The notes: a model not told the origin generated them from the letters alone. Shown: positions 18,584 through 27,418, numbered from the stretch's first letter. The stretch is 64,000 bases of DNA from Pseudomonas argentinensis (GCF_001839655.2 NZ_CP056087.1:310001-374000), one strand, 5' to 3'. Translations and numbers: made by a program.

Positions 18584-19929
18584 TCGACGCCCTCCGCAAA
18601 GACTGTGATTTCCACCCGGCGGTTACGCGCGCGGCCTTCTGCCGTGTCGTTGGACGCCACCGCCTCGGTATCGCTGCGCCCCTCGGCGCGGAAGCGCGCG
18701 GGCTGGCCGGTCTTGGCCGCCAGCACGTCCATCACCTGCTGGGCGCGGTCCTGGGAGAGCTTCCAGTTGGACGGATAGCGCAGCGTGGCGATGGGTCGGT
18801 TGTCGCTATGGCCGGTGACCAGCACCCGGCCGTTGACCTTGCGAATGGCTTCGGCGATGCGCAGCAGCAACGGCTGGAAGTCGTCGGCGATCGACGCACT
18901 GCCGGAGGCGAACAGCTGGTCGCCGCGAATGGTCACCACCGAGCGGTCGACGGCATCTTCCACCGCCACCTTCTGGGCGCGAATCTCCTCGGCCAGGAAA
19001 CCGGCCAGGCGCGGCCGCTCGACGATCCGTGGCTGCTGGGCCGGGCGGTCGATGGTCTGCACCGGCACGTCACCCAGGGCATGCAGGTTGCGGAACACCG
19101 GTTCAGCCTCGGCGGCGAGCTTCATGCGCAGGCCGAACAACAGCACCAGCAGGATCGCCAGGCCGATGGCCACCGCCACCCAGGGCGGCAGGAACTGGCG
19201 CAGGCGATCACGGGCGACCACCAGGCCGCGCCAGTGCGGCGACAGCTCGCGCTCGATCTCGCCACGGCTGCTGCGGATGGTCGCCGCCACCCGCTCGCGC
19301 AGGGCGTCGAGCTGGCTGCGGCCGTCCTGCATGACCCGGTAGCGGCCTTCCATGCCGAGGCTGATGCACAGGTACAGGAGCTCCAGCAGGTTGAGGCGCT
19401 GGCGGGGGTTCTGCAGGCAGTGGTCGAGCAGCTGAAAGACCTTTTCGCCGCCCCAGGCTTCGTTGTGCAGGGTGATCAGCAGGCTCTGCTTGCTCCAGTC
19501 GCTGGCGCTACCCCAGGGCGTGCTGAGCACGGCTTCGTCCAGGGCGGTACAGAGTACGTAGCGCGCCAGCATCACTTCGTCCTGAGCCACCCCGGCGGCG
19601 CGGGCCTTGTCTTCGAACTGGCGCAGGTAGCCGAGCAGTTGGGCGCGCAGGCTGGCCGGCGCGGGATGGGAAATGGTGCTGCGCAGGCGGGTGAGCAGCG
19701 CCAGCATGGGACCTGCGGCGGCTTCGATGGGGTTCAGGCCCAGGCCACGGGCAGCCAGCGGCGGCGCGCTGGGCATGGCTGGCGGCGGCGAGCCGGCGGG
19801 CGCCGGACGCGCGGGTTCGGCGGTGCGGCCACCGGGGCGCGGCATGATCATGGTGCGGTCGTTGCCCGCCGGGTCGCTGCCCTTGCCGGTCTGGCCGGGC
19901 AGGGCGCCAAATGGATCGTCGATGGTCAT
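18580..19929 (-). CDS. tssL: TssL with C-terminal OmpA-like peptidoglycan-binding domain
   Basis: TssL is the DotU-like partner of TssM in the membrane complex. The 449-residue protein has a Gly/Pro-rich N-terminal tail (about 1-60) and a cytoplasmic DotU domain (about 65-225, with TALDEAVLSTPWG and WGGEKVFQLL). One transmembrane helix follows (VAVAIGLAILLVLLFGL). The periplasmic C-terminus is a complete OmpA-like domain (LVTGHSDNRPIATLRYPSNW, SQDRAQQVMDVL, GRSDTEAVASN, GRARNRRVEI), so this is the extended class of TssL that anchors itself to peptidoglycan. Its stop overlaps the tssM start. Confidence 0.95.
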   Translation of the reverse strand: MTIDDPFGALPGQTGKGSDPAGNDRTMIMPRPGGRTAEPARPAPAGSPPPAMPSAPPLAARGLGLNPIEAAAGPMLALLTRLRSTISHPAPASLRAQLLGYLRQFEDKARAAGVAQDEVMLARYVLCTALDEAVLSTPWGSASDWSKQSLLITLHNEAWGGEKVFQLLDHCLQNPRQRLNLLELLYLCISLGMEGRYRVMQDGRSQLDALRERVAATIRSSRGEIERELSPHWRGLVVARDRLRQFLPPWVAVAIGLAILLVLLFGLRMKLAAEAEPVFRNLHALGDVPVQTIDRPAQQPRIVERPRLAGFLAEEIRAQKVAVEDAVDRSVVTIRGDQLFASGSASIADDFQPLLLRIAEAIRKVNGRVLVTGHSDNRPIATLRYPSNWKLSQDRAQQVMDVLAAKTGQPARFRAEGRSDTEAVASNDTAEGRARNRRVEITVFAEGVE

Positions 19930-19935
19930 CGCGCG

Positions 19936-21270
19936 TCAGCCTCGGATGGCCCAGAAGGCCAGGTTCAGGCCCGGGAACTGGCCTGCGATATGGAAAGCGA
20001 AACCGCCGGAGTGGATCAGCTGCTTCCAGTGATCGCTGCCCCGGTCCAGTTCGAAATAGTTGGAGCCGGCGTGGTACGGCAGCTGGCGCGGCGCCACCGG
20101 TAGCGGCAGCAGGCCGATGCCCGGCAGTTGCAGATTGACCAGGTCGCGGATGTGCTCCACCGAGCCGATCTTGGCCTGCTGCGGGAAATGCCCACGCAAG
20201 CTTTCGCCCGGCACGTCGGCCCGCACCACGAGGATGAAGCTGGCCGAGTCGAGCAGCGACTTGTCGGCGAGCATCGCCACGTGCACGCCGTAGGATTTCT
20301 CGACGATGGGAATCGGGATGGCGCGGCTGTCGATGACCATCGACAGTGCCTGACGCAGCGCCAGCATCACCGGCGCGAAGGTGCTGGTCAGGTCGTCGTG
20401 TTCGTACACCGGGTACTCGCCCGGCCGGCGTTCGGCCGCGGTAAAGGTCGAGAACTCACCGGCCAGCGCCACCAGTTCGCGGTACAGCACTTCCGGGTGC
20501 AGCGGGGCGATGCGCGCCAGGTGCGCGACCAGCGGCTGGGCGCGGTTGACCAGTTGCAGCAGCAGGAAATCGGCGATTTCCGAAGCGCCGCCAGCGCCGG
20601 ACGCCACCACCCGCCCGGCCAGAGCTTCGCCGCGCTGATGCAGCAGGCCGAGCAGTTCGTGGCGAAAACCGGACAGCGGCCGCGAGACGCCAACATCGAG
20701 CAGCGGCGCAATATAATTGTCGTCGAGCAGCAGGCTGCGGTCCTCGCGCTTCTCCACCACGCGCACTACGCCGATCGCGGCATGCTCATCAAGGCCGTCG
20801 CGCTCGGTGATCAGGCGCAGCGCCAGGGAGCCGATGGCCACTGGCGCACGGCTTTCCAGCGAGGAGTTGTCGTCACGCACTTCATGCACGCTGCTCAGGT
20901 AGCGCGCCGAGCCGAGCGGCTCGCCGGCTTCCACGGTGTCGCGCAGACCGGCGCGGCGCAGCGGCAGAGCGAGGTAGACGATGCCGTCACGCAGGTTCTC
21001 GTCGATGTTCAGCGGCGCTGGCGCAGCATCGTTCTCGGGAATGTTGAAGGGTGTGCCATCCGGCAGCAGGCCGCGCGCCGAGAGGATCGCCAGCTTGCCC
21101 TGGGCCAGCAGGGCGCTGTCGATCAGCAGTTGGGAAAAGCCCCAGGCGCCGGGCTGCACGGCATGGCTGCGGCTTTCGACCAGGGTTTCGATGTAGCGAT
21201 CCTGCTGCTGGAAGTGCTGCGGTCGCAGGAACATTCCCTCCGACCAAACCACACGATTGTTCCAGGACAT
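19936..21270 (-). CDS. tssK: TssK, baseplate-to-membrane-complex adaptor
   Basis: TssK is a trimeric cytoplasmic protein that docks the phage-like baseplate onto TssM/TssL. The 444-residue protein has the conserved opening M-S-W-N-N-R-V-V-W-S-E-G-M-F-L-R-P-Q-H-F, which defines the family (VasE/ImpJ). The ATG at 21270 with a GGAG about nine bases upstream is used. A GTG at 21288 is in frame but would precede this conserved start. Six bases separate its stop from the tssL ATG. Confidence 0.96.
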   Translation of the reverse strand: MSWNNRVVWSEGMFLRPQHFQQQDRYIETLVESRSHAVQPGAWGFSQLLIDSALLAQGKLAILSARGLLPDGTPFNIPENDAAPAPLNIDENLRDGIVYLALPLRRAGLRDTVEAGEPLGSARYLSSVHEVRDDNSSLESRAPVAIGSLALRLITERDGLDEHAAIGVVRVVEKREDRSLLLDDNYIAPLLDVGVSRPLSGFRHELLGLLHQRGEALAGRVVASGAGGASEIADFLLLQLVNRAQPLVAHLARIAPLHPEVLYRELVALAGEFSTFTAAERRPGEYPVYEHDDLTSTFAPVMLALRQALSMVIDSRAIPIPIVEKSYGVHVAMLADKSLLDSASFILVVRADVPGESLRGHFPQQAKIGSVEHIRDLVNLQLPGIGLLPLPVAPRQLPYHAGSNYFELDRGSDHWKQLIHSGGFAFHIAGQFPGLNLAFWAIRG

Positions 21271-21284
21271 GAACGGGTCTCCAG

Positions 21285-21752
21285 TCACTCAAGAGGGGGC
21301 AGCGGCGCGGCGCTGATGGCATAGGCGTCCAGCTGCAAGCGCAGGGCGCTGGCCTGATGGGCAGGAATTTCGATGACCTGGCGCCAGATCGAACGATCGA
21401 GGGCACGGTAGGCCACCACCACGCCAAGGTGGCGGGTAGCGTCGTCGAGGGTCAGCGATCTGCGTTGGGTTTCGCCGGGGCGCATCACGAAACGCTCGGT
21501 TTCGATCAGCTCGCCAGCCAGGGTGGCGTCGGCGCGGTCGACCAGCGAGAAGAAGTCGGCACGGGAAAAGGTCGAGGCATTGCGTAGCTGGTAGATCTGC
21601 ACCCAGACCGGTGAAGCCGCGCTGTCGAGCGCCGGGTTGAGGTCGCGGCTGGCCTGTAGCTGCAATTCGACGGTGGTGGGCACCGGCTCCTTCGGCCCCG
21701 AGGCGCAGGCGCCGAGCAGCAGAAAGACCAGCAGTGTCAAAATCCTTGGCAT
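21285..21752 (-). CDS. tssJ: TssJ, outer-membrane lipoprotein of the T6SS membrane complex
   Basis: TssJ is the lipoprotein that anchors the TssM periplasmic domain to the outer membrane. The 155-residue protein has a signal peptide and lipobox LLGAC (Cys16), followed by a transthyretin-like beta domain. Recognisable stretches are VPTTVELQLQASRDLNP, SPVWVQIYQLRNASTF, and an R-P-G-E-T-Q region near residue 90. A GAGGAAG ribosome site precedes the ATG. It sits 14 bases before tssK and 55 bases after fha1. Confidence 0.94.
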   Translation of the reverse strand: MPRILTLLVFLLLGACASGPKEPVPTTVELQLQASRDLNPALDSAASPVWVQIYQLRNASTFSRADFFSLVDRADATLAGELIETERFVMRPGETQRRSLTLDDATRHLGVVVAYRALDRSIWRQVIEIPAHQASALRLQLDAYAISAAPLPPLE

Positions 21753-21807
21753 AACGCTTCCTCGATGGTTACCGCTGGCCCCTCACGACGCGGTGGGCCG
21801 TGTGGCC

Positions 21808-23325
21808 TCAACGGCCCCTCAGTCTCGCAATGTGTTCTTCGTAGGCACGGCTGAATTCACGACCGAACAGTTCCTGGAAACCGTCCTCGGCCTCCTGGGA
21901 AATGGTCGCGTACAGCTCGGTAAACAGCTCCCAATAGTGCGCCCGACGGCCATTGGGCAACAGTGCCGAGAGCCCGCTCGGCTTGTTCAGACGCCCTTCC
22001 AGTTCACGCGGTTCAAAGCGCGCGAGCAAATACTTGATGGCCGCCTGCACGCCCGCCATCAGCGCCAACTGGTGGGCGCGCAGGTCGTCGAAGCTTTCGC
22101 CCACCGCCTGATCCGGCGCCATGAATGCCTGGTTGTCATGACGCAGCAGCATCAGCAGCGCTTCGTCGACGTTGGGGGCGAACTTCAGCGGGTTGTTCTG
22201 CACCGGCTGGATCATGGTCTGCGCCATGCGGAATTCGCCCTTGAGGCTGGCCCGCGCACGCAGCACGTCGATCAGCCCCTCGACCATCAGCCGGTAGCTG
22301 CGGCCGATGGCCTCCATCTGCGCCGCTGCGGCCGCACGGTCCAGACGCAGGTGCTGCAGGCCGGCGCCGCGCAGAAAGGCCTCCAGCAACTGGTCATCGC
22401 CAAGTGCACCCTGGGCAGCAGGTGCAGGTTGGGGCGTCGTGACGGGTTCGACACTGGGCAGTGGCTGCACCGGCGACTCTTGCACGGCGAAGGGCGGGAT
22501 TTCCACCGCCGGCATCGGTGCCAGATCGGCGAACGGATCCGGGATCGGCGGGGCCTGCGCCTTCGGCGGTTCGGCGAAGGGATCGGGAATCTGCAACGCA
22601 TCCACTTGCGGTGGCGCGGCGAAAGGACCAGGAAGGGGTTGAGACTTCGACGCGGCCTGCAGGTCGGCGAACGGATCCCAGTCCCCCGGGATCACCGCGG
22701 CCGGCGCCGCGTCGGGCACGGCGGCAGGCGCCGGCTGCGAAGGCCGCGGCGGGCGGAAGTCGTGCTGCTGCGCCGGCACATGGTCGGACACCGATGGCGC
22801 CACCGCCGGCGGCGGGCTGAGGAAGTCGAACAGATCCGGCTTGGTGTCGAACGGCGAATCGCGACGCGGCGCCGGTGCAGCAGGCCCAGGACTGACCGGC
22901 GGCATCTCCAGCGGCTGGGCACTGCGGCTGAGCAGCGCCTCGAAACTGTTGAACGGGTCGTCGGCCATGCCGGATGCCGGCGGCGCGGCAGGCGCCACAC
23001 TGATGCCGCTGATCTGCACGCGAATCTCGTACTCGCCGATCTTCAGCACCTCGCCATCTGCCAGCGGCTCGCTGCTGCCGCGGCGCAGGCGGGTGCCGGC
23101 GTTCTGCAGGATCACCCCGTTGGTGCTGGTATCGGTGATGTAGTAGGTGCCGTCGCGATACTGGATGACGCAGTGCTGACTGGAGACCAGCCGCTCCGGG
23201 TCGGGCAGCACCCAGTCATTGCCGGCGCTGCGCCCGATCTTCAGCTCACCGCGATCGAGCTCGACCTCGGCCCGTTGCCCGGGGGTCAGCTTGTGGTACG
23301 TGGTGATGAACAAGCGCAACGGCAT
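21808..23325 (-). CDS. fha1: Fha1/TagH, FHA-domain scaffold that is the PpkA target
   Basis: Fha1 is the scaffold phosphorylated by PpkA and dephosphorylated by PppA, and it promotes T6SS assembly. The 505-residue protein begins at the ATG at 23325, with AAGGAG six bases upstream. Residues about 22-100 form the FHA domain with GRS (31-33), SSQH (48-51) and TSTNG (66-70), the phosphopeptide-binding loops. A Pro/Ala-rich linker (about 115-300) holds repeated D-P-F type motifs. The C-terminal 200 residues are the TagH domain (DDQLLEAFLRGAGL, LLMLLRHDNQAFMA, EDGFQELFGREFSRAYEEH). The open frame upstream of 23325 lies in the divergent promoter region and is rejected. Confidence 0.95.
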   Translation of the reverse strand: MPLRLFITTYHKLTPGQRAEVELDRGELKIGRSAGNDWVLPDPERLVSSQHCVIQYRDGTYYITDTSTNGVILQNAGTRLRRGSSEPLADGEVLKIGEYEIRVQISGISVAPAAPPASGMADDPFNSFEALLSRSAQPLEMPPVSPGPAAPAPRRDSPFDTKPDLFDFLSPPPAVAPSVSDHVPAQQHDFRPPRPSQPAPAAVPDAAPAAVIPGDWDPFADLQAASKSQPLPGPFAAPPQVDALQIPDPFAEPPKAQAPPIPDPFADLAPMPAVEIPPFAVQESPVQPLPSVEPVTTPQPAPAAQGALGDDQLLEAFLRGAGLQHLRLDRAAAAAQMEAIGRSYRLMVEGLIDVLRARASLKGEFRMAQTMIQPVQNNPLKFAPNVDEALLMLLRHDNQAFMAPDQAVGESFDDLRAHQLALMAGVQAAIKYLLARFEPRELEGRLNKPSGLSALLPNGRRAHYWELFTELYATISQEAEDGFQELFGREFSRAYEEHIARLRGR

Positions 23326-23682
23326 TGCGGCTCCTTGCAGTGCGGCCGGAAAAACTAAAGCGCCATCGACGAGGGCAATCGTCAATAGCCAAAGCGCTCT
23401 ATTTTTTTCCCTTAATCGAGACGGTTCAATGGTCGGACGGGAATAAATTCGAGACGGTTGTGAGTCACCGCACAGAAGACAGAAATACTGTGCATCGCGA
23501 CAGTTTCTACCGCCTTGCCCTCGCTTGACAATGCTCAAAGAGCACTCGGAGAATGGCGCCGATCTGCACCGAACCCCGCCTGAATAGTGGCATTTAGCCA
23601 CCTTCGTCATGAGCACGGGCCGCCAGGCTGTTTGCGGCGAGCGCTCATTAGACCCCTGGGCCTGACATGGAGAGCACCTGAC
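23326..23682. promoter_or_regulatory. Divergent control region between the two T6SS units
   Basis: These 357 bases separate fha1 (leftward) from tssA (rightward) and must hold both promoters. The sequence from about 23340 to 23480 is A/T-rich compared with its surroundings. It contains two copies of TCGAGACGGTT (23416-23426 and 23449-23459) and a short palindrome GTGGC-ATTTA-GCCAC (23587-23601). I cannot assign -35/-10 boxes securely. In P. aeruginosa this intergenic region is a control point and both leaders are RsmA targets, which is family knowledge, not seen here. Confidence 0.7.
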
Positions 23683-24720
23683 GTGGTGGATGTGTCGCAC
23701 CTGCTCAACCCGGTATCCGACGAACTCCCCCACGGGGACGACCTGGAATACGACGCCGATTTTCTCGAGCTCGAGCGCCTCGCCCAGGGCCAGCCGGAGC
23801 GCCAGATGGGCCAGTCGGTCATCGCCGCCGAGCCGCCGGACTGGCGGCAGGTGCGTGAACGCGCCAGCGACCTGTTCGCCCGAAGCAAGGACCTGCGCCT
23901 GGCCAGCCTGTACCTGCAGAGCGCCATCGCCCTCGACGGCCTCAACGGCCTGGCCCAGGGCCTGACCCTGGTACGCGAGCTGCTGACCCGGTACTGGGAG
24001 GGCGTCTACCCGCAGCTCGACGCCGACGATGACAACGACCCGACCATCCGCATCAACGCGCTCAATGCCCTGAGCGCCGAGCCGGTGATCGTGCTGCTGC
24101 GCGAAGCCAGCATCACCCGCTCGCGGGCCTTTGGTGCGGTGAGCATTCGCGCCGCCCTGAACGCCGCGGATCTGCAGCGCTTCGCCAGCGAGACCCTGTC
24201 ACCCGAGCAGCTGCGCGGCGCCTTTCTGGATACCGACGCCGAGCTGCTCGACAGCACCCGCGTCGCACTCGACGAAGCCGCCGCGGCGCTGGCCGATATC
24301 GAAGGGCTGCTCAGCGAGCGGGTTGGCTCGGCGCAGAGCGCCAATCTGGAATCGCTCAAGCAGGTGCTGCGCCACGCCCGGCAGATCTTCAATGACCAGG
24401 CGCCCGCGGCCGGCGATGACGCCCCGTCCACGGACGAACTGCCCGCGCACCACGATTCAGACGACAGTGATGCCAGCCCCCAGCAGGCGGCGCACCAGGC
24501 ACCCGCGGCACCGGGTCGTATCGCCAGCCGCGACGACGTGCTGCGCACCCTCGATCGCCTGCTCGAATATTACGCCCAGCACGAACCTTCCAGCCCGGTC
24601 CCGGTCTTACTGACGCGCGCGCAGAAGCTGGTCACCGCGGATTTCGCGGAAATCGTGCGCAATCTGATTCCCGACGGTATGTCGCAGTTCGAAAACCTGC
24701 GCGGCCCCGAATACGACTAA
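23683..24720 (+). CDS. tssA: TssA, T6SS baseplate/sheath initiator (ImpA_N family)
   Basis: TssA helps to start or cap tail-sheath polymerisation at the baseplate. The protein is about 345 residues and carries the ImpA N-terminal signature at its start (HLLNPVSDELPHGDDLEYDA) and LTRYWEGVYPQLD near residue 105. A hydrophilic linker (about 240-300) and a helical C-terminus follow (DDVLRTLDRLLEYYAQHEPSSP). It is the short TssA class. No ATG fits, so the start is one of two adjacent GTG codons at 23683 or 23686, preceded by GGAG about ten bases upstream. The ATG-like extension back to 23587 would run through the promoter and is rejected. Confidence 0.9.
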   Translation: MVDVSHLLNPVSDELPHGDDLEYDADFLELERLAQGQPERQMGQSVIAAEPPDWRQVRERASDLFARSKDLRLASLYLQSAIALDGLNGLAQGLTLVRELLTRYWEGVYPQLDADDDNDPTIRINALNALSAEPVIVLLREASITRSRAFGAVSIRAALNAADLQRFASETLSPEQLRGAFLDTDAELLDSTRVALDEAAAALADIEGLLSERVGSAQSANLESLKQVLRHARQIFNDQAPAAGDDAPSTDELPAHHDSDDSDASPQQAAHQAPAAPGRIASRDDVLRTLDRLLEYYAQHEPSSPVPVLLTRAQKLVTADFAEIVRNLIPDGMSQFENLRGPEYD

Positions 24721-24807
24721 CGTGCGGCGGATCTTCAGGGAAGGCCTACGCACACAGCTACCGGCCATTGGCCGCAGAAGCCAGTGCCCATGCACAGGAG
24801 GAGCAAC

Positions 24808-25326
24808 ATGAGCAACACCACCAGCAGCCAGAAATTCATCGCACGCAACCGCGCCCCGCGGGTGCAGATCGAGTACGACGTGGAGCTGTACGGCGCCGAG
24901 AAAAAGGTGCAGTTGCCCTTCGTCATGGGCGTGATGGCCGACCTCGCCGGCAAGCCGGCAGAGCCCTTGGCCGCCGTCGCCGACCGCAAGTTCCTGGAAA
25001 TCGACGCCGACAACTTCGATTCGCGCCTCAAGGCCATGAAGCCACGCGCGGCCTTCCACGTGCCCAACGCGCTGACCGGCGAAGGCAACCTGAGCCTGGA
25101 CATCACCTTCGAGAGCATGGACGACTTCAGCCCGGCGGCCATCGCCCGCAAGGTCGACTCGCTCAACCAGCTGCTCGAAGCGCGCACCCAGCTCGCCAAC
25201 CTGCTGACCTACATGGACGGCAAGACCGGCGCCGAGGAACTGATCATCAAGGCGATCAAGGACCCGGCCCTGCTGCAGGCCCTGGCCAGCGCGCCCAAGC
25301 CCCAAGACAACGAGCCACAAGCCTAA
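24808..25326 (+). CDS. tssB: TssB, small contractile-sheath subunit
   Basis: TssB pairs with TssC to build the contractile sheath that drives the Hcp tube outward. The 172-residue protein starts at the ATG at 24808 behind an ideal AGGAGGAG site. Family landmarks include RAPRVQIEYDVELYGAEKK, LPFVMGVMADL, FLEIDADNFD and LTGEGNLSLDITFESMDDFSP. A longer frame back to 24784 lacks a ribosome site. It lies 13 bases before tssC, consistent with balanced expression of the two subunits. Confidence 0.97.
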   Translation: MSNTTSSQKFIARNRAPRVQIEYDVELYGAEKKVQLPFVMGVMADLAGKPAEPLAAVADRKFLEIDADNFDSRLKAMKPRAAFHVPNALTGEGNLSLDITFESMDDFSPAAIARKVDSLNQLLEARTQLANLLTYMDGKTGAEELIIKAIKDPALLQALASAPKPQDNEPQA

Positions 25327-25339
25327 GAGGACGCCCCCG

Positions 25340-26833
25340 ATGAGCCAACAGACCCAGGCGTCCGAGCAGTCGCTCGCCACCTCCGAACAGACCAGCGAAT
25401 TCGCCTCGCTGCTGCTGCAGGAATTCAAACCCAAGACCGAACGCGCCCGTGAAGCGGTGGAAACCGCCGTGCGCACCCTGGCCGAACATGCCCTGAGCAA
25501 GACCGACCTGATCTCCGACGACGCCATCAAGTCGGTGGAATCGATCATCGCCGCGATCGACGCCAAGCTCACCGCCCAGGTCAACCTGATCATGCACCAC
25601 CCGGACTTCCAGCAGCTGGAAAGCGCCTGGCGTGGCCTGCATTACCTGGTCAACAACACCGAGACCGACGAGCAGCTGAAGATTCGTGTGCTCAACATCT
25701 CCAAGCCGGAGCTGCACAAGACCCTGAAGAAATTCAAGGGCACCGCCTGGGACCAGAGCCCGATCTTCAAGAAGCTCTACGAAGAGGAATACGGTCAGTT
25801 CGGCGGCGAGCCCTACGGCTGCCTGGTGGGCGACTACTACTTCGACCAGTCGCCACCGGACGTCGAACTGCTCGGCGAGATCGCCAAGATCTCCGCGGCC
25901 ATGCACTCGCCGTTCATTTCCGCGGCCTCGCCGACGGTCATGGGCATGGGTTCCTGGCAGGAACTGTCCAACCCCCGCGACCTGACCAAGATCTTCACCA
26001 CCCCCGAGTACGCCGGCTGGCGCTCGCTGCGTGACTCCGAGGACTCGCGCTACATCGGCCTGACCATGCCGCGCTTCCTGGCGCGCCAGCCCTACGGCGC
26101 GAAGACCGATCCGGTCGAAGAGTTCGCCTTCGAGGAAGAAACCGACGGCGCCGACAGCAGCAAGTACACCTGGGCCAACTCGGCCTACGCCATGGCGGTG
26201 AACATCAACCGTTCGTTCAAGCTCTACGGCTGGTGCTCGCGCATCCGCGGCGTGGAGTCGGGCGGTGAAGTGCCGAACCTGCCGGCGCACACCTTCCCCA
26301 CCGACGACGGTGGCGTGGACATGAAGTGCCCGACCGAGATCGCCATCTCCGACCGCCGCGAGGCCGAGCTGGCGAAGAACGGTTTCATGCCGCTGCTGCA
26401 CAAGAAGAACACCGACCTGGCCGCCTTCATCGGTGCCCAGTCGCTGCACAAGCCGGCCGAGTACGACGATCCGGACGCCACCGCCAACGCCAACCTGGCC
26501 GCGCGCCTGCCGTACCTGTTCGCCACCTGCCGCTTCGCCCACTACCTGAAGTGCATCGTGCGCGACAAGATCGGCTCGTTCAAAGAGCGCGACGAGATGC
26601 AACGCTGGTTGCAGGACTGGATCCTCAACTACGTCGACGGTGATCCGGCGCACTCCACCGAAACCACCAAGGCCCAGCACCCGCTGGCCGAAGCGGAAGT
26701 GGTGGTCGAGGAAATCGAGGGCAACCCCGGTTACTACAGCTCCAAGTTCTATCTGCGCCCGCACTACCAGCTCGAAGGGCTGACCGTGTCGCTGCGCCTG
26801 GTATCCAAACTGCCTTCGGCCAAGGGGGCCTGA
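25340..26833 (+). CDS. tssC: TssC, large contractile-sheath subunit
   Basis: TssC forms the outer layer of the sheath and carries much of its core; ClpV disassembles the contracted TssBC polymer. The 497-residue protein shows the family blocks HHPDFQQLESAWRGLHYLV, LYEEEYGQFGGEPYG, PFISAASP and YLFATCRFAHYLKCIVRDK. Its start at the ATG at 25340 follows AAGAGGA. It is tightly linked to tssB and is separated from hcp by 73 bases that contain a hairpin. Confidence 0.98.
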   Translation: MSQQTQASEQSLATSEQTSEFASLLLQEFKPKTERAREAVETAVRTLAEHALSKTDLISDDAIKSVESIIAAIDAKLTAQVNLIMHHPDFQQLESAWRGLHYLVNNTETDEQLKIRVLNISKPELHKTLKKFKGTAWDQSPIFKKLYEEEYGQFGGEPYGCLVGDYYFDQSPPDVELLGEIAKISAAMHSPFISAASPTVMGMGSWQELSNPRDLTKIFTTPEYAGWRSLRDSEDSRYIGLTMPRFLARQPYGAKTDPVEEFAFEEETDGADSSKYTWANSAYAMAVNINRSFKLYGWCSRIRGVESGGEVPNLPAHTFPTDDGGVDMKCPTEIAISDRREAELAKNGFMPLLHKKNTDLAAFIGAQSLHKPAEYDDPDATANANLAARLPYLFATCRFAHYLKCIVRDKIGSFKERDEMQRWLQDWILNYVDGDPAHSTETTKAQHPLAEAEVVVEEIEGNPGYYSSKFYLRPHYQLEGLTVSLRLVSKLPSAKGA

Positions 26834-26848
26834 GGCTCGTCACTGTGG

Positions 26849-26866
26849 CGCCCGCACCGGCGGGCG
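26849..26866 (+). repeat. Hairpin between tssC and hcp
   Basis: CGCCCGC and GCGGGCG form a perfect seven-base-pair stem around an ACCG loop, directly upstream of the hcp ribosome site and without a T-run. It may stabilise or process the hcp message. Confidence 0.45.
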
Positions 26867-26906
26867 TAGCTGAAACAGAGTGGCAAAAGCCACGAAAGGA
26901 GGAATG

Positions 26907-27395
26907 ATGGCTGTTGATATGTTCATCAAGATTGGCGACGTCAAGGGCGAGTCCAAGGACAAGACCCACGCCGACGAAATCGACGTGCTGGCCTGGAGCT
27001 GGGGCATGAGCCAATCCGGCTCCATGCACGTTGGCGGTGGCGGCGGTGCCGGCAAGGTCAACATTCAGGATCTGTCGCTGACCAAGTACGTCGACAAATC
27101 CAGCCCCAACCTGATGATGGCCTGCTCCAGCGGCAAGCATTATCCGGAAGCCAAGCTGACCATCCGCAAGGCTGGTGGCGATTCTCAGGTCGAGTACCTG
27201 ATCATCACCCTGAAGGAAGTAATGGTTTCGTCCATCAGCACTGGCGGTAGCGGTGGCGAAGATCGCCTGACCGAAAACGTCACCCTGAACTTCGCTCAGG
27301 TGCTGGTCGACTACCAGCCGCAGAAAGCCGACGGCGCCAAAGACGGCGGCCCGGTCAAGTACGGCTGGAACATCCGCCAGAACGTCAAGGTGTAA
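26907..27395 (+). CDS. hcp1: Hcp1, T6SS inner-tube protein
   Basis: Hcp forms hexameric rings that stack into the tube expelled by the sheath; small effectors can ride in its lumen. The 162-residue protein is near-identical to my memory of P. aeruginosa Hcp1: opening AVDMFIKIGDVKGESKDK, central SSGKHYPEAKLTIRKAGG, and closing VKYGWNIRQNVKV. Length matches as well. The ATG at 26907 lies five bases after AAAGGAGG; the ATG just before it is too close, and the GTG at 26880 is not needed. Hairpins lie on both sides of the gene. Confidence 0.98.
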   Translation: MAVDMFIKIGDVKGESKDKTHADEIDVLAWSWGMSQSGSMHVGGGGGAGKVNIQDLSLTKYVDKSSPNLMMACSSGKHYPEAKLTIRKAGGDSQVEYLIITLKEVMVSSISTGGSGGEDRLTENVTLNFAQVLVDYQPQKADGAKDGGPVKYGWNIRQNVKV

Positions 27396-27418
27396 CACCG
27401 CCCGCCTTGCGGGTACAC

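Noticed and set aside
15362..18778. A 1138-codon plus-strand open frame opposite tssM.
   Set aside because: Same antisense artefact; tssM has full family motifs.
23587..23682. Upstream start for tssA.
   Set aside because: The extension runs through the divergent promoter region and lacks the family start pattern.
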